NCBI RefSeq assembly: GCF_001189235.2
Contig: NZ_LFIP02000004.1
Span: forward strand, 62,001 to 126,000
Length of the DNA stretch: 64,000 nt
Direction of reading: 5' to 3'
From: Bradyrhizobium embrapense
GTDB taxonomy: Bacteria > Pseudomonadota > Alphaproteobacteria > Rhizobiales > Xanthobacteraceae
Part shown: positions 16,469 through 24,578 of the stretch, one piece after another
How the letters are laid out: each line of letters opens with the position of its first letter
Position numbering within the stretch: the stretch's first letter is position 1
Program-made: the position numbers and the translations under genes
Notes under the pieces: model-generated
Told to the model about the DNA's origin: nothing
Database searches by the model: none
The model's input: only the letters and a program-made list of their open reading frames with translations

Positions 16469-16840
16469 GTGCAAGTCATACGGAATGGATTTCTATCGCT
16501 TCTGGCCTTGGGAGCGTTGACCTTGGAAGGTCACGCGCAAACGCTGGTCGCATCATTGGAGTGCGATTTTCCGCTTGCCTCTACCGATGATTGGACCATG
16601 GCCGCATCGACCCTCCAGTACTACGTCGATACAGCAACGGGCTGGCGAGTGAACCCAGATTCCTTCTCATTCGATGGCCCGACAGACATTACCATCGGTG
16701 GAAAGGATCACACGGCTTCGCTTTCGATCACTATTTCCCGGCAGTCAGGCAAGGCTACCAAAACCCTGTCGACGGAACGGAAATCCCTCACAGTCAGCGG
16801 GGAATGCAAAAAGATGGACTCCTCCGGACGTAAGTTTTAG
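16469..16840 (+). CDS. Small secreted protein of unknown function
   Basis: 123 residues. Starts at GTG with GAGGAG about ten bases upstream. A signal peptide (GFLSLLALGALTLEGHAQ) precedes a compact, mostly beta domain with two cysteines (SLECDF and SGECKK) that could form a disulphide. Thr/Ser rich. No family recognised. It sits directly after the NTF2-like pseudogene. Confidence 0.5.
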   Translation: MQVIRNGFLSLLALGALTLEGHAQTLVASLECDFPLASTDDWTMAASTLQYYVDTATGWRVNPDSFSFDGPTDITIGGKDHTASLSITISRQSGKATKTLSTERKSLTVSGECKKMDSSGRKF

Positions 16841-17085
16841 GCGTACCCGTCGCCTCGAATGCTCGAGCGTGCGCCATGATTCTGCGAGCAGCGCTCGCTG
16901 GAACGGCCCAGGAGCGTTCCTCCCTTCATTTTCGTCATCGTTCGCGATCGCTCGCCCGGCCACCAGGTCGACGGAGGGGTCGTGCTGGCTGACGCCATCC
17001 GAGGGGCTATCCGTCGGCCTGCTTTGCGATCGACCTAAGCTGGCCGTCTCAGTTGCCCCAACTCCGACTGCGGGAGATTGCATGA

Positions 17086-17118
17086 GGCCTCGATGCGCCC
17101 TGCGTCGAGGCCGTTTTT
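17086..17118 (+). terminator. Rho-independent terminator-like hairpin
   Basis: GGCCTCGA (17086-17093) pairs perfectly with TCGAGGCC (17105-17112) around an 11-base loop and is followed by GTTTTT. It would end plus-strand transcription, but no clear gene lies directly upstream, so it could belong to a small RNA. Confidence 0.6.
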
Positions 17119-17199
17119 ATTGCGGTGGCGTCAGAGGTGGACGACGACAAACGCTGCGCTCGCGCGCATGCTTGGGCTACGGGCGGAGTTGATTCGGCC

Positions 17200-17286
17200 A
17201 TGATGCTGGAAGCCGTCGTGCCGCTGATGGGACTGGGCGCCTGCGCCTTGCTGCTCATCGCCTTCTGGGGACTTACGTTGCGGTAG
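17200..17286 (+). CDS. Possible 28-residue membrane mini-protein
   Basis: Reads MMLEAVVPLMGLGACALLLI and ends FWGLTLR: one hydrophobic segment with a positive C-terminus. The frame can be extended upstream to a GTG at 17125. The ribosome site is poor (GGAG about 13 bases upstream). It resembles in style the two mini-proteins at 18756-18854 and 18956-19045. Confidence 0.3.
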   Translation: MMLEAVVPLMGLGACALLLIAFWGLTLR

Positions 17287-17458
17287 TAGTGCGACGCAGG
17301 ACATGGGCTGCCGGATGCGCCCTGCGGGGTACCCCGTGAGACCTCGGCAAGCACGCTCCGACGTCGAGTACAATTCGGGCTGCCGCGGATGTACCGGCGC
17401 TCTGCTGAATCGAGGCGGCCTACTGACTGGCGCCCGCGCCCCCAGCAGACGGAATGAC

Positions 17459-17490
17459 GGCCTCAGCAATCCCCATGCTGAGGCCGTTTC
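17459..17490 (+). terminator. Hairpin with terminator features
   Basis: GGCCTCAGCA (17459-17468) pairs with TGCTGAGGCC (17476-17485), perfect over ten bases with loop ATCCCCA, followed by GTTTCC. It has the same outer GGCCTC...GAGGCCGTTT shape as the hairpin at 17086. The sequence between 17290 and 17660 has no other feature I can support. Confidence 0.45.
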
Positions 17491-17682
17491 CGTTACGCGG
17501 CCACCCTTCCGGATCATTCGGATCGGGCGCCGCCGAACCAACGCGAACGTGGCGAGAACGTCGGAGCGAAGTGGGCCGTCTGCTCGGTCCGCCAGCGGCG
17601 AACCGACCGCGTGTGAGCGCGACGACAAGCCTGCACGCACCACGGTTGACCGCAACCACCGCCATTGGCCATCATGATGTCC

Positions 17683-18114
17683 ATGAAGCGCATCCTCTTC
17701 CTTTGCACCGGCAACTACTACCGCAGTCGATACGCAGAGGAGTTGTTCAATCATCTTGCGCGCGGCGAAAACCTGCCGTGGCGCGCCTCATCGAGAGGCG
17801 CCGCCGAACGGGGCTCGCCCGACAATGTCGGCGCCATGTCGGTGTTTGCTGATGACCGGCTTCGCGCCAACGGCATCGTTCCGGAGGGCGCGGCGCGCTA
17901 TCCGCAGCCATGTTCATTGGCTGATTTCGACGGCGTGGACCTGGTGATCGCGCTCAAGGAGGCCGAGCATCGTCCGCTCATCGAGCGGCGGTTCCCCGAG
18001 GTCGCCGACAAGGTAACCTACTGGCATGTGCACGATATCGATGTTGCCCAGCCCGCGGTCGCGCTGCCGATGATCGACGATCTCGTCCGCGGCCTGGTTT
18101 CATCGCTCAGGTAG
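17683..18114 (+). CDS. Low-molecular-weight protein tyrosine phosphatase family
   Basis: 143 residues. The N-terminus KRILFLCTGNYYRSRYAEE holds the P-loop C-x5-R (CTGNYYR) of LMW phosphatases and related arsenate reductases. Family members remove phosphate from tyrosine through a cysteine intermediate. The usual late DP acid pair is not obvious (HVHDIDVAQP), so catalytic competence is less sure. ATGs at 17674 and 17677 and a TTG at 17665 are alternative starts. The 3' end overlaps the convergent Nudix gene by eight bases. Confidence 0.78.
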   Translation: MKRILFLCTGNYYRSRYAEELFNHLARGENLPWRASSRGAAERGSPDNVGAMSVFADDRLRANGIVPEGAARYPQPCSLADFDGVDLVIALKEAEHRPLIERRFPEVADKVTYWHVHDIDVAQPAVALPMIDDLVRGLVSSLR

Positions 18115-18541
18115 TCGGTTCGCGCTTCAGGAAGATCGCCAGCGCATATTCCGCCGGCCGTGCGAGCCTGCCGCTGATGCGCTCGAGGCCACCCACGGCC
18201 ACGATCTCGAGGCGGCCTTCAGTGACCTTCAACCGGTCGATCGGCACGTCCCGCGCAAGGAATACCTCGCCGCGAAGGGTGCCGCCCGGCGTCGAATGAT
18301 CCGGTCCGAAATAGCGACCGATCAGCTCAAAACGCTCGGGCGGCAGGTAATAGCCGATCTCCTCGTGGATCTCGCGCACCACGCATTCCAGGAAGGTCTC
18401 GCTGCCCTCCCGCCGGCCGCCAAACAGGCTGATCTTGCCGGGATCGGTAACGTGGGGAAGGTCGTCGCGCAATTGCATCAGCAGCCGGCCATCCGTGCTG
18501 ACGAGCAGGGCGGACGTTCCCTCTCTTACCGAGTCGGTCAT
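18107..18541 (-). CDS. Nudix hydrolase
   Basis: 144 residues. The Nudix box is complete: G-x5-E-x7-REIHEEIG in the segment starting GGRREGSETF (about residues 41-63). Such enzymes split nucleoside diphosphates linked to another group; the substrate is not predictable. It overlaps the phosphatase gene tail to tail. No operon partner on its strand. Confidence 0.87.
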   Translation of the reverse strand: MTDSVREGTSALLVSTDGRLLMQLRDDLPHVTDPGKISLFGGRREGSETFLECVVREIHEEIGYYLPPERFELIGRYFGPDHSTPGGTLRGEVFLARDVPIDRLKVTEGRLEIVAVGGLERISGRLARPAEYALAIFLKREPTT

Positions 18542-18755
18542 TCGCGAATGCTCTCCTGGGAGGTGGAGGGTGCATCAGGACTGACGCTGGGAAAGACCAC
18601 GGATCTGTGCTGTGGAGATCGGACCGCCCGGCACGTGCTGGGCCGCAATCGCCAGCACTCGAAGACTGAAGCCAAGGTTCGATCGGCGCGCGATGAGGTG
18701 AGGGTGGTCAAGGCCGTGTCGCATGGGCGCAGACGGCGCCCACGGCATCATTGGT

Positions 18756-18854
18756 TCAACCGAAAGCGAAGGCCAGCAGGCTCGAGCACAGCAGCACGAG
18801 GCTTGCTGCGGTCAGGGTCAGAAATCCGTCGGAGACCAAATCGTGACTACGCAT
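18756..18854 (-). CDS. 32-residue membrane mini-protein
   Basis: MRSHDLVSDGFLTLTAASLV continues LLCSSLLAFAFG: one transmembrane segment after a short polar head. AGGCAGGT lies just before the ATG. Too short for normal gene finders. It lies 101 bases from a second mini-protein on the same strand. Function unknown. Confidence 0.5.
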   Translation of the reverse strand: MRSHDLVSDGFLTLTAASLVLLCSSLLAFAFG

Positions 18855-18955
18855 GATACACCTGCCTTCAACCGATGCTCATCCGAATTGATTAAAGCTT
18901 TCCGAACATTCACTCCTGGAAAGAGGTGACGCGTCTTTCCGCCTTCAACGGACTG

Positions 18956-19045
18956 TCAGGCCCGGTACCGATAGCCTTCCACAGCGTGCGCCAAGAAGAT
19001 CGCCGCACTCACCAGGCCCATCACCGCTGTAACCGTCTCGATCAT
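18956..19045 (-). CDS. 29-residue membrane mini-protein
   Basis: MIETVTAVMGLVSAAIFLAH continues AVEGYRYRA. A hydrophobic helix ends in a HAVEGYR tail that I associate with a recurring short-protein type in Bradyrhizobium (memory, not searched). The ATG (complement of 19043-19045) is preceded by AAAGGAAG at good spacing. Confidence 0.55.
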   Translation of the reverse strand: MIETVTAVMGLVSAAIFLAHAVEGYRYRA

Positions 19046-19397
19046 CGCAAACTTCCTTTGCGCCCCACGTCCGAGAGAAAACGATTGCAGCCTTGCACAG
19101 TCAAAAAGATTCAATTGTTGGAATTGAAGAAGCGCCCCGACTGATGATTTGCTGCAACAGTGTGTCTGATAGCGGGACAGGCGAGGGCGTTTTGGGCGGT
19201 TCGGTCTCCGTAGAACAACTGAGGCGACGCAACAGGCAATTTACCAAGGTGCCATAGCGTTAAGGCTCACCCCATTTCCGCCGTGTTCCGGTTGCGATAT
19301 CTTCACCATCCGGTGCGGAGGTGGGCCGCACAGTGACAGAATCGATCCCGACGCCTCGCAGCAGGCGCGGGTCCGCGCAGAATGGTACTTGGGGCAG
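19046..19397. other. Intergenic before rlpA, no gene seen
   Basis: 352 bases between the mini-protein start and rlpA. I see no convincing open frame, hairpin or repeat. The rlpA promoter should lie in its right part. Confidence 0.4.
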
Positions 19398-20330
19398 ATG
19401 GGGATTAGACGGCCAGATTCGATGATCCGGACGGCGCGCGGCGCCGTTGCGGTGGCCTCGTGCCTTGTGCTTGCCAATTGCGCCTCCTCGAACCAGCTCA
19501 GCAGCCGGATCGATCCCAAATATGGCGTCTCCTCGAGCCCGCGCGTCGTGGCGCTCGGTGACCCCGTGCCGAAGGGCGGCGGCACCTACCGCATCGGCAA
19601 GCCCTATGTCGTCGCCGGCCGCACCTATGTGCCGGAGGAGAACGAGAACTATCGCGCCGAGGGCATGGCGTCCTGGTACGGCGATGATTTCCATGGCCGG
19701 CTGACGGCCAACGGCGAGGTGTTCGACATGGGCTCGCTCACGGCCGCCCATCCGACCTTGCCGATGCCTAGCTACGCCCGCGTCACCAATCTGAGCAACG
19801 GCAAATCGCTCGTCGTTCGCGTCAACGACCGCGGCCCGTACCACGGCAATCGCCTCATAGACGTCTCGAACAAAGCCGCGGAACTGCTTGAATTCAAAGG
19901 CAATGGCGTCGCACGCGTGCGGGTCGAATATGTCGGCCGGGCACCGCTCGAAGGTTCCGACGACCGCCAGCTGATGGCGACCCTGCGCACCGGTACGCCG
20001 GCGCCGTCCCCGTCGATGGTCCGGGTCGCCTCGGCCCGGCCGTTCGTGCCCGAGATGTCGTCCTCGTCGGGCCGGGTCCGCGGCGACGTTCCGCTGCCGG
20101 AGGGGCGGCCCTACAGCCTCGGCAACACCCAGGCCGACTACGCCTCGGTCAACGCCACCTCGGAAATGTCGGCCTCGAGCCGGTCGCACCGCCGTGTGGC
20201 GAACAATCCGCGCGAAGTCTCCTACGAGGGTGACGCCCGCTACGCTGCAGCCCCGAGCCCGGCCGCAGCCTATGTGCCGATCGACGCGCGTGGGCCGGCT
20301 GAAGTGCTGAGCGGGCGCGGGCTCTACTGA
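19398..20330 (+). CDS. rlpA: Septal ring lytic transglycosylase RlpA
   Basis: About 310 residues. A lipoprotein-type signal ends LVLANC. The double-psi beta-barrel domain follows with the family hallmarks GMASWYGDDFHGRLTANGE, TAAHPTLP and VRVNDRGPYHGNRLIDVS (Asp of the catalytic pair included). RlpA cleaves peptidoglycan strands lacking stem peptides at the septum. The C-terminal 100 residues are Ser/Pro/Ala rich, and I see no SPOR domain. Three starts are possible (TTG 19389, ATG 19398, ATG 19422); 19398 is preceded by GGGG. Confidence 0.92.
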   Translation: MGIRRPDSMIRTARGAVAVASCLVLANCASSNQLSSRIDPKYGVSSSPRVVALGDPVPKGGGTYRIGKPYVVAGRTYVPEENENYRAEGMASWYGDDFHGRLTANGEVFDMGSLTAAHPTLPMPSYARVTNLSNGKSLVVRVNDRGPYHGNRLIDVSNKAAELLEFKGNGVARVRVEYVGRAPLEGSDDRQLMATLRTGTPAPSPSMVRVASARPFVPEMSSSSGRVRGDVPLPEGRPYSLGNTQADYASVNATSEMSASSRSHRRVANNPREVSYEGDARYAAAPSPAAAYVPIDARGPAEVLSGRGLY

Positions 20331-20380
20331 ACAAAGCCGCTTACTGGATCAAGTCGTTGCGAATCAGGCTTTTGGCCTGA

Positions 20381-21316
20381 TCACTTCAGAAATGCGATCA
20401 GCGCCGCATTGACCTCGTCGGGGCGCTCCTGCTGGATCCAGTGGCCGGCGCCCTCGATGATCAGCTTCAGCCGCAGGTTCGGCAGCACACGTTCCATGTC
20501 CGCGACGCGCTTCGCACCGATCAGCCCGGTAATCACCGAATCGTTCGAGCCGGCGATGAACAGCGACGGCTGATGGATCTGGGCGTCCTGCCAGGGCGCG
20601 GTCAGCTCCCAATTGCGATCGAGATTGCGGTACCAGTTCAGGCCGCCGCGAAAGCCGGACTGCCGGTAGCCCTCGGCGAATTCGGCGATGTCGGCCTCGG
20701 TCAGCCAGGCCGGCAGCGGGATTCCGGCCGGCAGCTTGCCGAGGAAGCCCTTAGCTTCGTCGACGAACATCGAGCTCGGATCGGAGACACCGCGTCCGAG
20801 CACCAGCCGCATGGTGTGGGCGATGTCGCGCTCGAATTCGGCCTCGGCCACGCCGGGCGGTTGGAAGTACTGCCAATAGAAATTCGTGACGCCGTTCTCG
20901 CGCAGGGTTTCCAACGGACGGCCGCGGCCTCGGAACGGCGGCGGCACGCTGAGGCCGGCGACCTTGGTGAAGATGTCAGGGCGGAACATGGCCGCGTGCC
21001 AGGCCACCGGCGCGCCCCAATCGTGGCCGACGACCATCGCCTGCTGCTCGCCGAGCGCAGCCACAAGTGCGACGATGTCGCCGACGGTATCGAAGATCGT
21101 ATAGGCGCCGACATCGGCCGGCGCGGTGGTCCGGCCGAAGCCGCGCATGTCGGGGGCGACGACCCGAAAGCCTGCCGCGGCGAGTGCTGCGATCTGGTGC
21201 CGCCATGAGTAGGACAGCTCCGGCCAGCCATGGCAGAGCACGACCAGTGGACCTTGCCCGGCCTCGCGCACGAATATGTCGATGCCGTTGGCGGAAATGA
21301 TGCGGGAGGATGACAT
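20381..21316 (-). CDS. Epoxide-hydrolase-like alpha/beta-hydrolase
   Basis: 311 residues from the ATG giving MSSSRIISANGID. Features of soluble epoxide hydrolases: HGWPELSYSWRHQ (oxyanion HGxP), nucleophile Asp in VGHDWGAPVAW, a cap region with tyrosines (NFYWQYFQPPG), an Asp near NDSVI, and His in GAGHWIQQERP. The family opens epoxides to diols. A 30-codon upstream extension was rejected because homologues start near SSSRII. It converges on rlpA with a 50-base gap holding a short ATCAGGC/GCCTGAT hairpin without a T run. Confidence 0.87.
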   Translation of the reverse strand: MSSSRIISANGIDIFVREAGQGPLVVLCHGWPELSYSWRHQIAALAAAGFRVVAPDMRGFGRTTAPADVGAYTIFDTVGDIVALVAALGEQQAMVVGHDWGAPVAWHAAMFRPDIFTKVAGLSVPPPFRGRGRPLETLRENGVTNFYWQYFQPPGVAEAEFERDIAHTMRLVLGRGVSDPSSMFVDEAKGFLGKLPAGIPLPAWLTEADIAEFAEGYRQSGFRGGLNWYRNLDRNWELTAPWQDAQIHQPSLFIAGSNDSVITGLIGAKRVADMERVLPNLRLKLIIEGAGHWIQQERPDEVNAALIAFLK

Positions 21317-21491
21317 TCGCGTTTCCGCCTTGTTTGCCGGTTCTGCTGTCGCTAGCTGGTTCCAAAGATGACGAACAAGGATACGGGCGTTCAGCGCAGC
21401 CGGCAATCCAGCCGACCGTGCACAAGCGGCGAAACCTCAGTTGTTTGCGATACTTCCAGCTGTTAGAACGCAGTCTTTCAGGACATCGCCG

Positions 21492-22751
21492 ATGGCAGCC
21501 CAGACCGCAGTTCCCCGCACGTTGTCAGCTCGCGCCGGGCGGTGCTGGCGTGGCCTGGTCGCGGCTGCGGTCGCGCTGGCGATCGGCTGCGGCGGGTTGG
21601 TCTATGCCGCCAACCAGAGCGTCCAGGGCGCCAAGAAGGACGAGGGCGGATTCGACGGCGATGCGCCGACCGCGATCCTGGTCGAGGCATCCTCGGGCAG
21701 CGTGCTGTTCGAGAAGAACGCCGACGAGCTGCGCGCGCCCTCCAGCATGATGAAGCTGATGACCGCCGAGGTGGTGTTCGACGCCATCAAGAAGGGCGAC
21801 ATCAAGCTCACCGATGAGTACCGGATCAGCGAGAATGCCTGGCGGCGGGGTGGGGCGCCGTCCGGGACCTCGACGATGTTCGCGGCGATCAACAGCAAGG
21901 TCTCGGTCGACGACCTCCTGCACGGCGCGATCATCCCGAGCGGCAACGACGCCTGCATCGCGCTCGCCGAAGGCATCGCCGGTAACGAGCATACCTTTGC
22001 GACCGACTTCATGACCAAGCGCGCCCGCGAGCTCGGCATGACCAGGTCGACCTTCGGCAATTCCAACGGACTGCCGGACCCGACTAACAAGATGACGGTG
22101 CGGGAACTCGCCGTGCTGGCGCGTCACATCATCCTGACCTACCCGGACCGCTACAAGCTGTTCGGCGAGAAGGAGTTCACCTGGAACAAGATCCGCCAGC
22201 AGAACCGCAATCCGCTGCTGAACGCCTTGCCCGGCGCCGATGGCCTGAAGACCGGCTACACCAAGGAAGGCGGCTACGGCATGGTCGGCTCGGCCGTGCA
22301 GAACGACACGCGGCTGATCGTCGTGGTCAACGGCCTCGAGGATTCCGAAGACCGCGCCACCGAAGCCAAGAAGATGCTGGAATGGGGGTTCCGCAGCTTC
22401 GAGACCCGGGTCCTGATCGCGGCCAACCAGCCGGTCGGCTATGCCCGGGTGTTCGGCGGCGAGAGCCGCTCGGTCAAGCTGGTCAGCCCCGATCCGATCA
22501 AGGTGATGGTGTCGAAGAACGGCAACGACAAGCTGCTCGCGCGCGTCATCTATAGCGGGCCGGTCAAGGCCCCGATCACCGCCGGTCAGCAGATCGGCGT
22601 CGTCCGGGTCTGGCGCGGCGGCAATGTCGCGATGGAGACTCCGGTATTCGCGGCCGATGCCGTCGGCACGGGATCGACGATGCGCCGCGCGCTCGACGGT
22701 GCCCAGGAGCTCGTGATCGGAATGTTCCGCGCAGGGGTCGAGAAGCTCTGA
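21492..22751 (+). CDS. D-alanyl-D-alanine carboxypeptidase (penicillin-binding protein 5/6 type)
   Basis: 419 residues. An N-terminal membrane signal is followed by the S11-family serine peptidase domain: SxxK in SSMMK (Ser85-Lys88), SGN in PSGNDAC, and KTG in GLKTGYT. After it comes the PBP5-like C-terminal beta domain. It trims the terminal D-Ala of peptidoglycan stems in the periplasm. The ATG at 21492 is preferred to an in-frame start 51 bases upstream. It ends one base before tmk, so the two genes probably share a transcript. Confidence 0.93.
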   Translation: MAAQTAVPRTLSARAGRCWRGLVAAAVALAIGCGGLVYAANQSVQGAKKDEGGFDGDAPTAILVEASSGSVLFEKNADELRAPSSMMKLMTAEVVFDAIKKGDIKLTDEYRISENAWRRGGAPSGTSTMFAAINSKVSVDDLLHGAIIPSGNDACIALAEGIAGNEHTFATDFMTKRARELGMTRSTFGNSNGLPDPTNKMTVRELAVLARHIILTYPDRYKLFGEKEFTWNKIRQQNRNPLLNALPGADGLKTGYTKEGGYGMVGSAVQNDTRLIVVVNGLEDSEDRATEAKKMLEWGFRSFETRVLIAANQPVGYARVFGGESRSVKLVSPDPIKVMVSKNGNDKLLARVIYSGPVKAPITAGQQIGVVRVWRGGNVAMETPVFAADAVGTGSTMRRALDGAQELVIGMFRAGVEKL

Positions 22752-22752
22752 G

Positions 22753-23439
22753 ATGGCGGAAGCAGCAGTCCAACGGCCGAGCTTGCGCGGTCGCTTCATC
22801 ACCTTTGAAGGCGGCGAGGGATCGGGGAAATCGACCCAGATCCGCAAGCTCGCCGAACGGCTCGACGTCGCCAAACTACGCGTGATCGTGACCCGCGAGC
22901 CCGGCGGCTCGCCCGGCGCCGAGATCATCCGCCACCTCGTGCTGTCGGGGATGGGCAAACTGCTGGGACCGGAGGCCGAGACGCTGCTGTTTGCCGCCGC
23001 GCGCGACGACCATGTCCGTACCGTGATCCTGCCGGCGCTCAACCAGGGCATCTGGGTGCTGTGCGATCGCTTCTTCGATTCCACGCGCGCCTATCAAGGC
23101 CAGCTCGGGCAGGTGCCGGCCGGCCTCGTCAATGCCATGCAGCGCGTCACCATCGGCGATCTGAAGCCCGATCTCACGTTCATCCTCGATGTGCCGGTCG
23201 AGGTCGGACTGCAACGCGCCGCCATGCGCCGCGGCAATGCCACGGCGGATCGTTTCGAAGCCGAGGGCATCAAGTTCCATCAGGATTTGCGTGACGCCTA
23301 CCGCCGGATCGCGGCCGAAGACCCGGAGCGCTGCGTGCTGATCGATGCGACGGCGGATCAGGACACGGTCGCGGCGAGGATATGGGCCGCGCTGCGCGAG
23401 CATCTGCGCGCAACGCTCACGGCAGACACACCGGCATGA
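22753..23439 (+). CDS. tmk: Thymidylate kinase
   Basis: 228 residues. P-loop GGEGSGKST (20-28), the DR-type Arg in REPGGSPG, and the CDRFFDSTRAYQG segment identify dTMP kinase, which makes dTDP. The LID region carries RRGNATADRFE. It overlaps holB by ATGA at 23436-23439, the usual tmk-holB pair that joins DNA precursor supply and replication. Confidence 0.96.
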   Translation: MAEAAVQRPSLRGRFITFEGGEGSGKSTQIRKLAERLDVAKLRVIVTREPGGSPGAEIIRHLVLSGMGKLLGPEAETLLFAAARDDHVRTVILPALNQGIWVLCDRFFDSTRAYQGQLGQVPAGLVNAMQRVTIGDLKPDLTFILDVPVEVGLQRAAMRRGNATADRFEAEGIKFHQDLRDAYRRIAAEDPERCVLIDATADQDTVAARIWAALREHLRATLTADTPA

Positions 23440-24476
23440 GCGCACGCAAGGTCGAACAGGAGAGCCCCGCTCGCCACCCGCGCGAAACCGCCGATCTGTT
23501 CGGGCATCGCGAGGCGGAGACCGCCTTGCTCGATGCCTATCGCAGCGGACGAATTCCGCATGCCTGGCTGATCGGCGGCGCGCAGGGCATCGGCAAGGCG
23601 ACGTTGGCCTATCGCATGGCGCGGTTTGTGCTCGCATTCCGCAATCCGAAGTCATCGCAGGTCCAGGCAGCGCCGACGCTGCGGGTCGATCCGTCCGATC
23701 CGGTGGCGCGGCAGATTGCCGCCGGTGCGCACGGCGGTCTGCTGGTGCTGGAGCGCGGCCTCAACGACCGCGGCGTGATGCGCACTGTGATTACGGTCGA
23801 CGAGACGCGCGAGACGATCTCGTTCTTCGGCTCGACCGCCGCAGTGGATGGTTGGCGCGTCTGCATCGTCGACACCGTCGACGAGCTCAATCCCAATGCC
23901 GCGAACGCGCTGCTGAAAATCCTCGAGGAGCCGCCGCAGCAGTCGCTGTTCCTCTTGGTCAGCCACGCGCCGTCACGGGTGCTGCCGACCATCCTGTCCC
24001 GCTGCCGCAAATTGCTGCTGCGGCCGCTGGAGACGGGCGATGTGTTGCGCGCGGCCGCGGCCGCAACCGACATGGCCCCTGATGATCCTGCGCTGGCTGA
24101 CGCCGCGGCCGCCTCGGAAGGCAGCGTGGGGCGGGCACTATCGTTGCTCGGTGGCGACGCGCTCAAGCTGCAACAGCGCACCGCCGCGCTGCTGGCGACG
24201 CTGCCGAGCGTCGATCCGCGTGAGCTGCATGCACTGGGTGATGCGCTCGGTACCAGCGATCGCGTCGCGCTTGCCGCTTTCATCGACGGCATCGATCGCT
24301 GGATGAGCGAGCGCATGCGCACCAGCGACGCCAACGCCAATCTGCCGCGCCTTGCACGGCTGGCGGAGGTATGGGAAAAGATCGTCCGCGCCGCGCGCGA
24401 TACCGAAGCCTACAATCTGGAGCGCAAGCCGCTGGTTTTCTCGGTGTTTTCGATGCTCGCGGACGCGACCCGATAG
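23436..24476 (+). CDS. holB: DNA polymerase III subunit delta'
   Basis: 346 residues. AAA+ clamp-loader subunit: LIGGAQGIGKATLAYR is a degenerate P-loop region, with the IVDTVDELNPNAANALLKILEEPP block and the LSRCRKLLLRPL arginine-finger (SRC) motif. It works with the DnaX and HolA subunits to load the sliding clamp. The start overlaps the tmk stop by four bases. Confidence 0.94.
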   Translation: MSARKVEQESPARHPRETADLFGHREAETALLDAYRSGRIPHAWLIGGAQGIGKATLAYRMARFVLAFRNPKSSQVQAAPTLRVDPSDPVARQIAAGAHGGLLVLERGLNDRGVMRTVITVDETRETISFFGSTAAVDGWRVCIVDTVDELNPNAANALLKILEEPPQQSLFLLVSHAPSRVLPTILSRCRKLLLRPLETGDVLRAAAAATDMAPDDPALADAAAASEGSVGRALSLLGGDALKLQQRTAALLATLPSVDPRELHALGDALGTSDRVALAAFIDGIDRWMSERMRTSDANANLPRLARLAEVWEKIVRAARDTEAYNLERKPLVFSVFSMLADATR

Positions 24477-24578
24477 ACGCCAAGTCTGAAAGCGCACTCG
24501 TCCGAAAACTTACTCGTCCGAAGACACATCCGCCTGACAACACTCCCGACAATCTCGTTTCGATCTGCAAAGGATTCC

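Noticed and set aside
21525..23084. Long open frame (519 codons) on minus opposite the carboxypeptidase and tmk genes
   Set aside because: High-GC antisense frame without any domain; the plus-strand genes have complete motifs.
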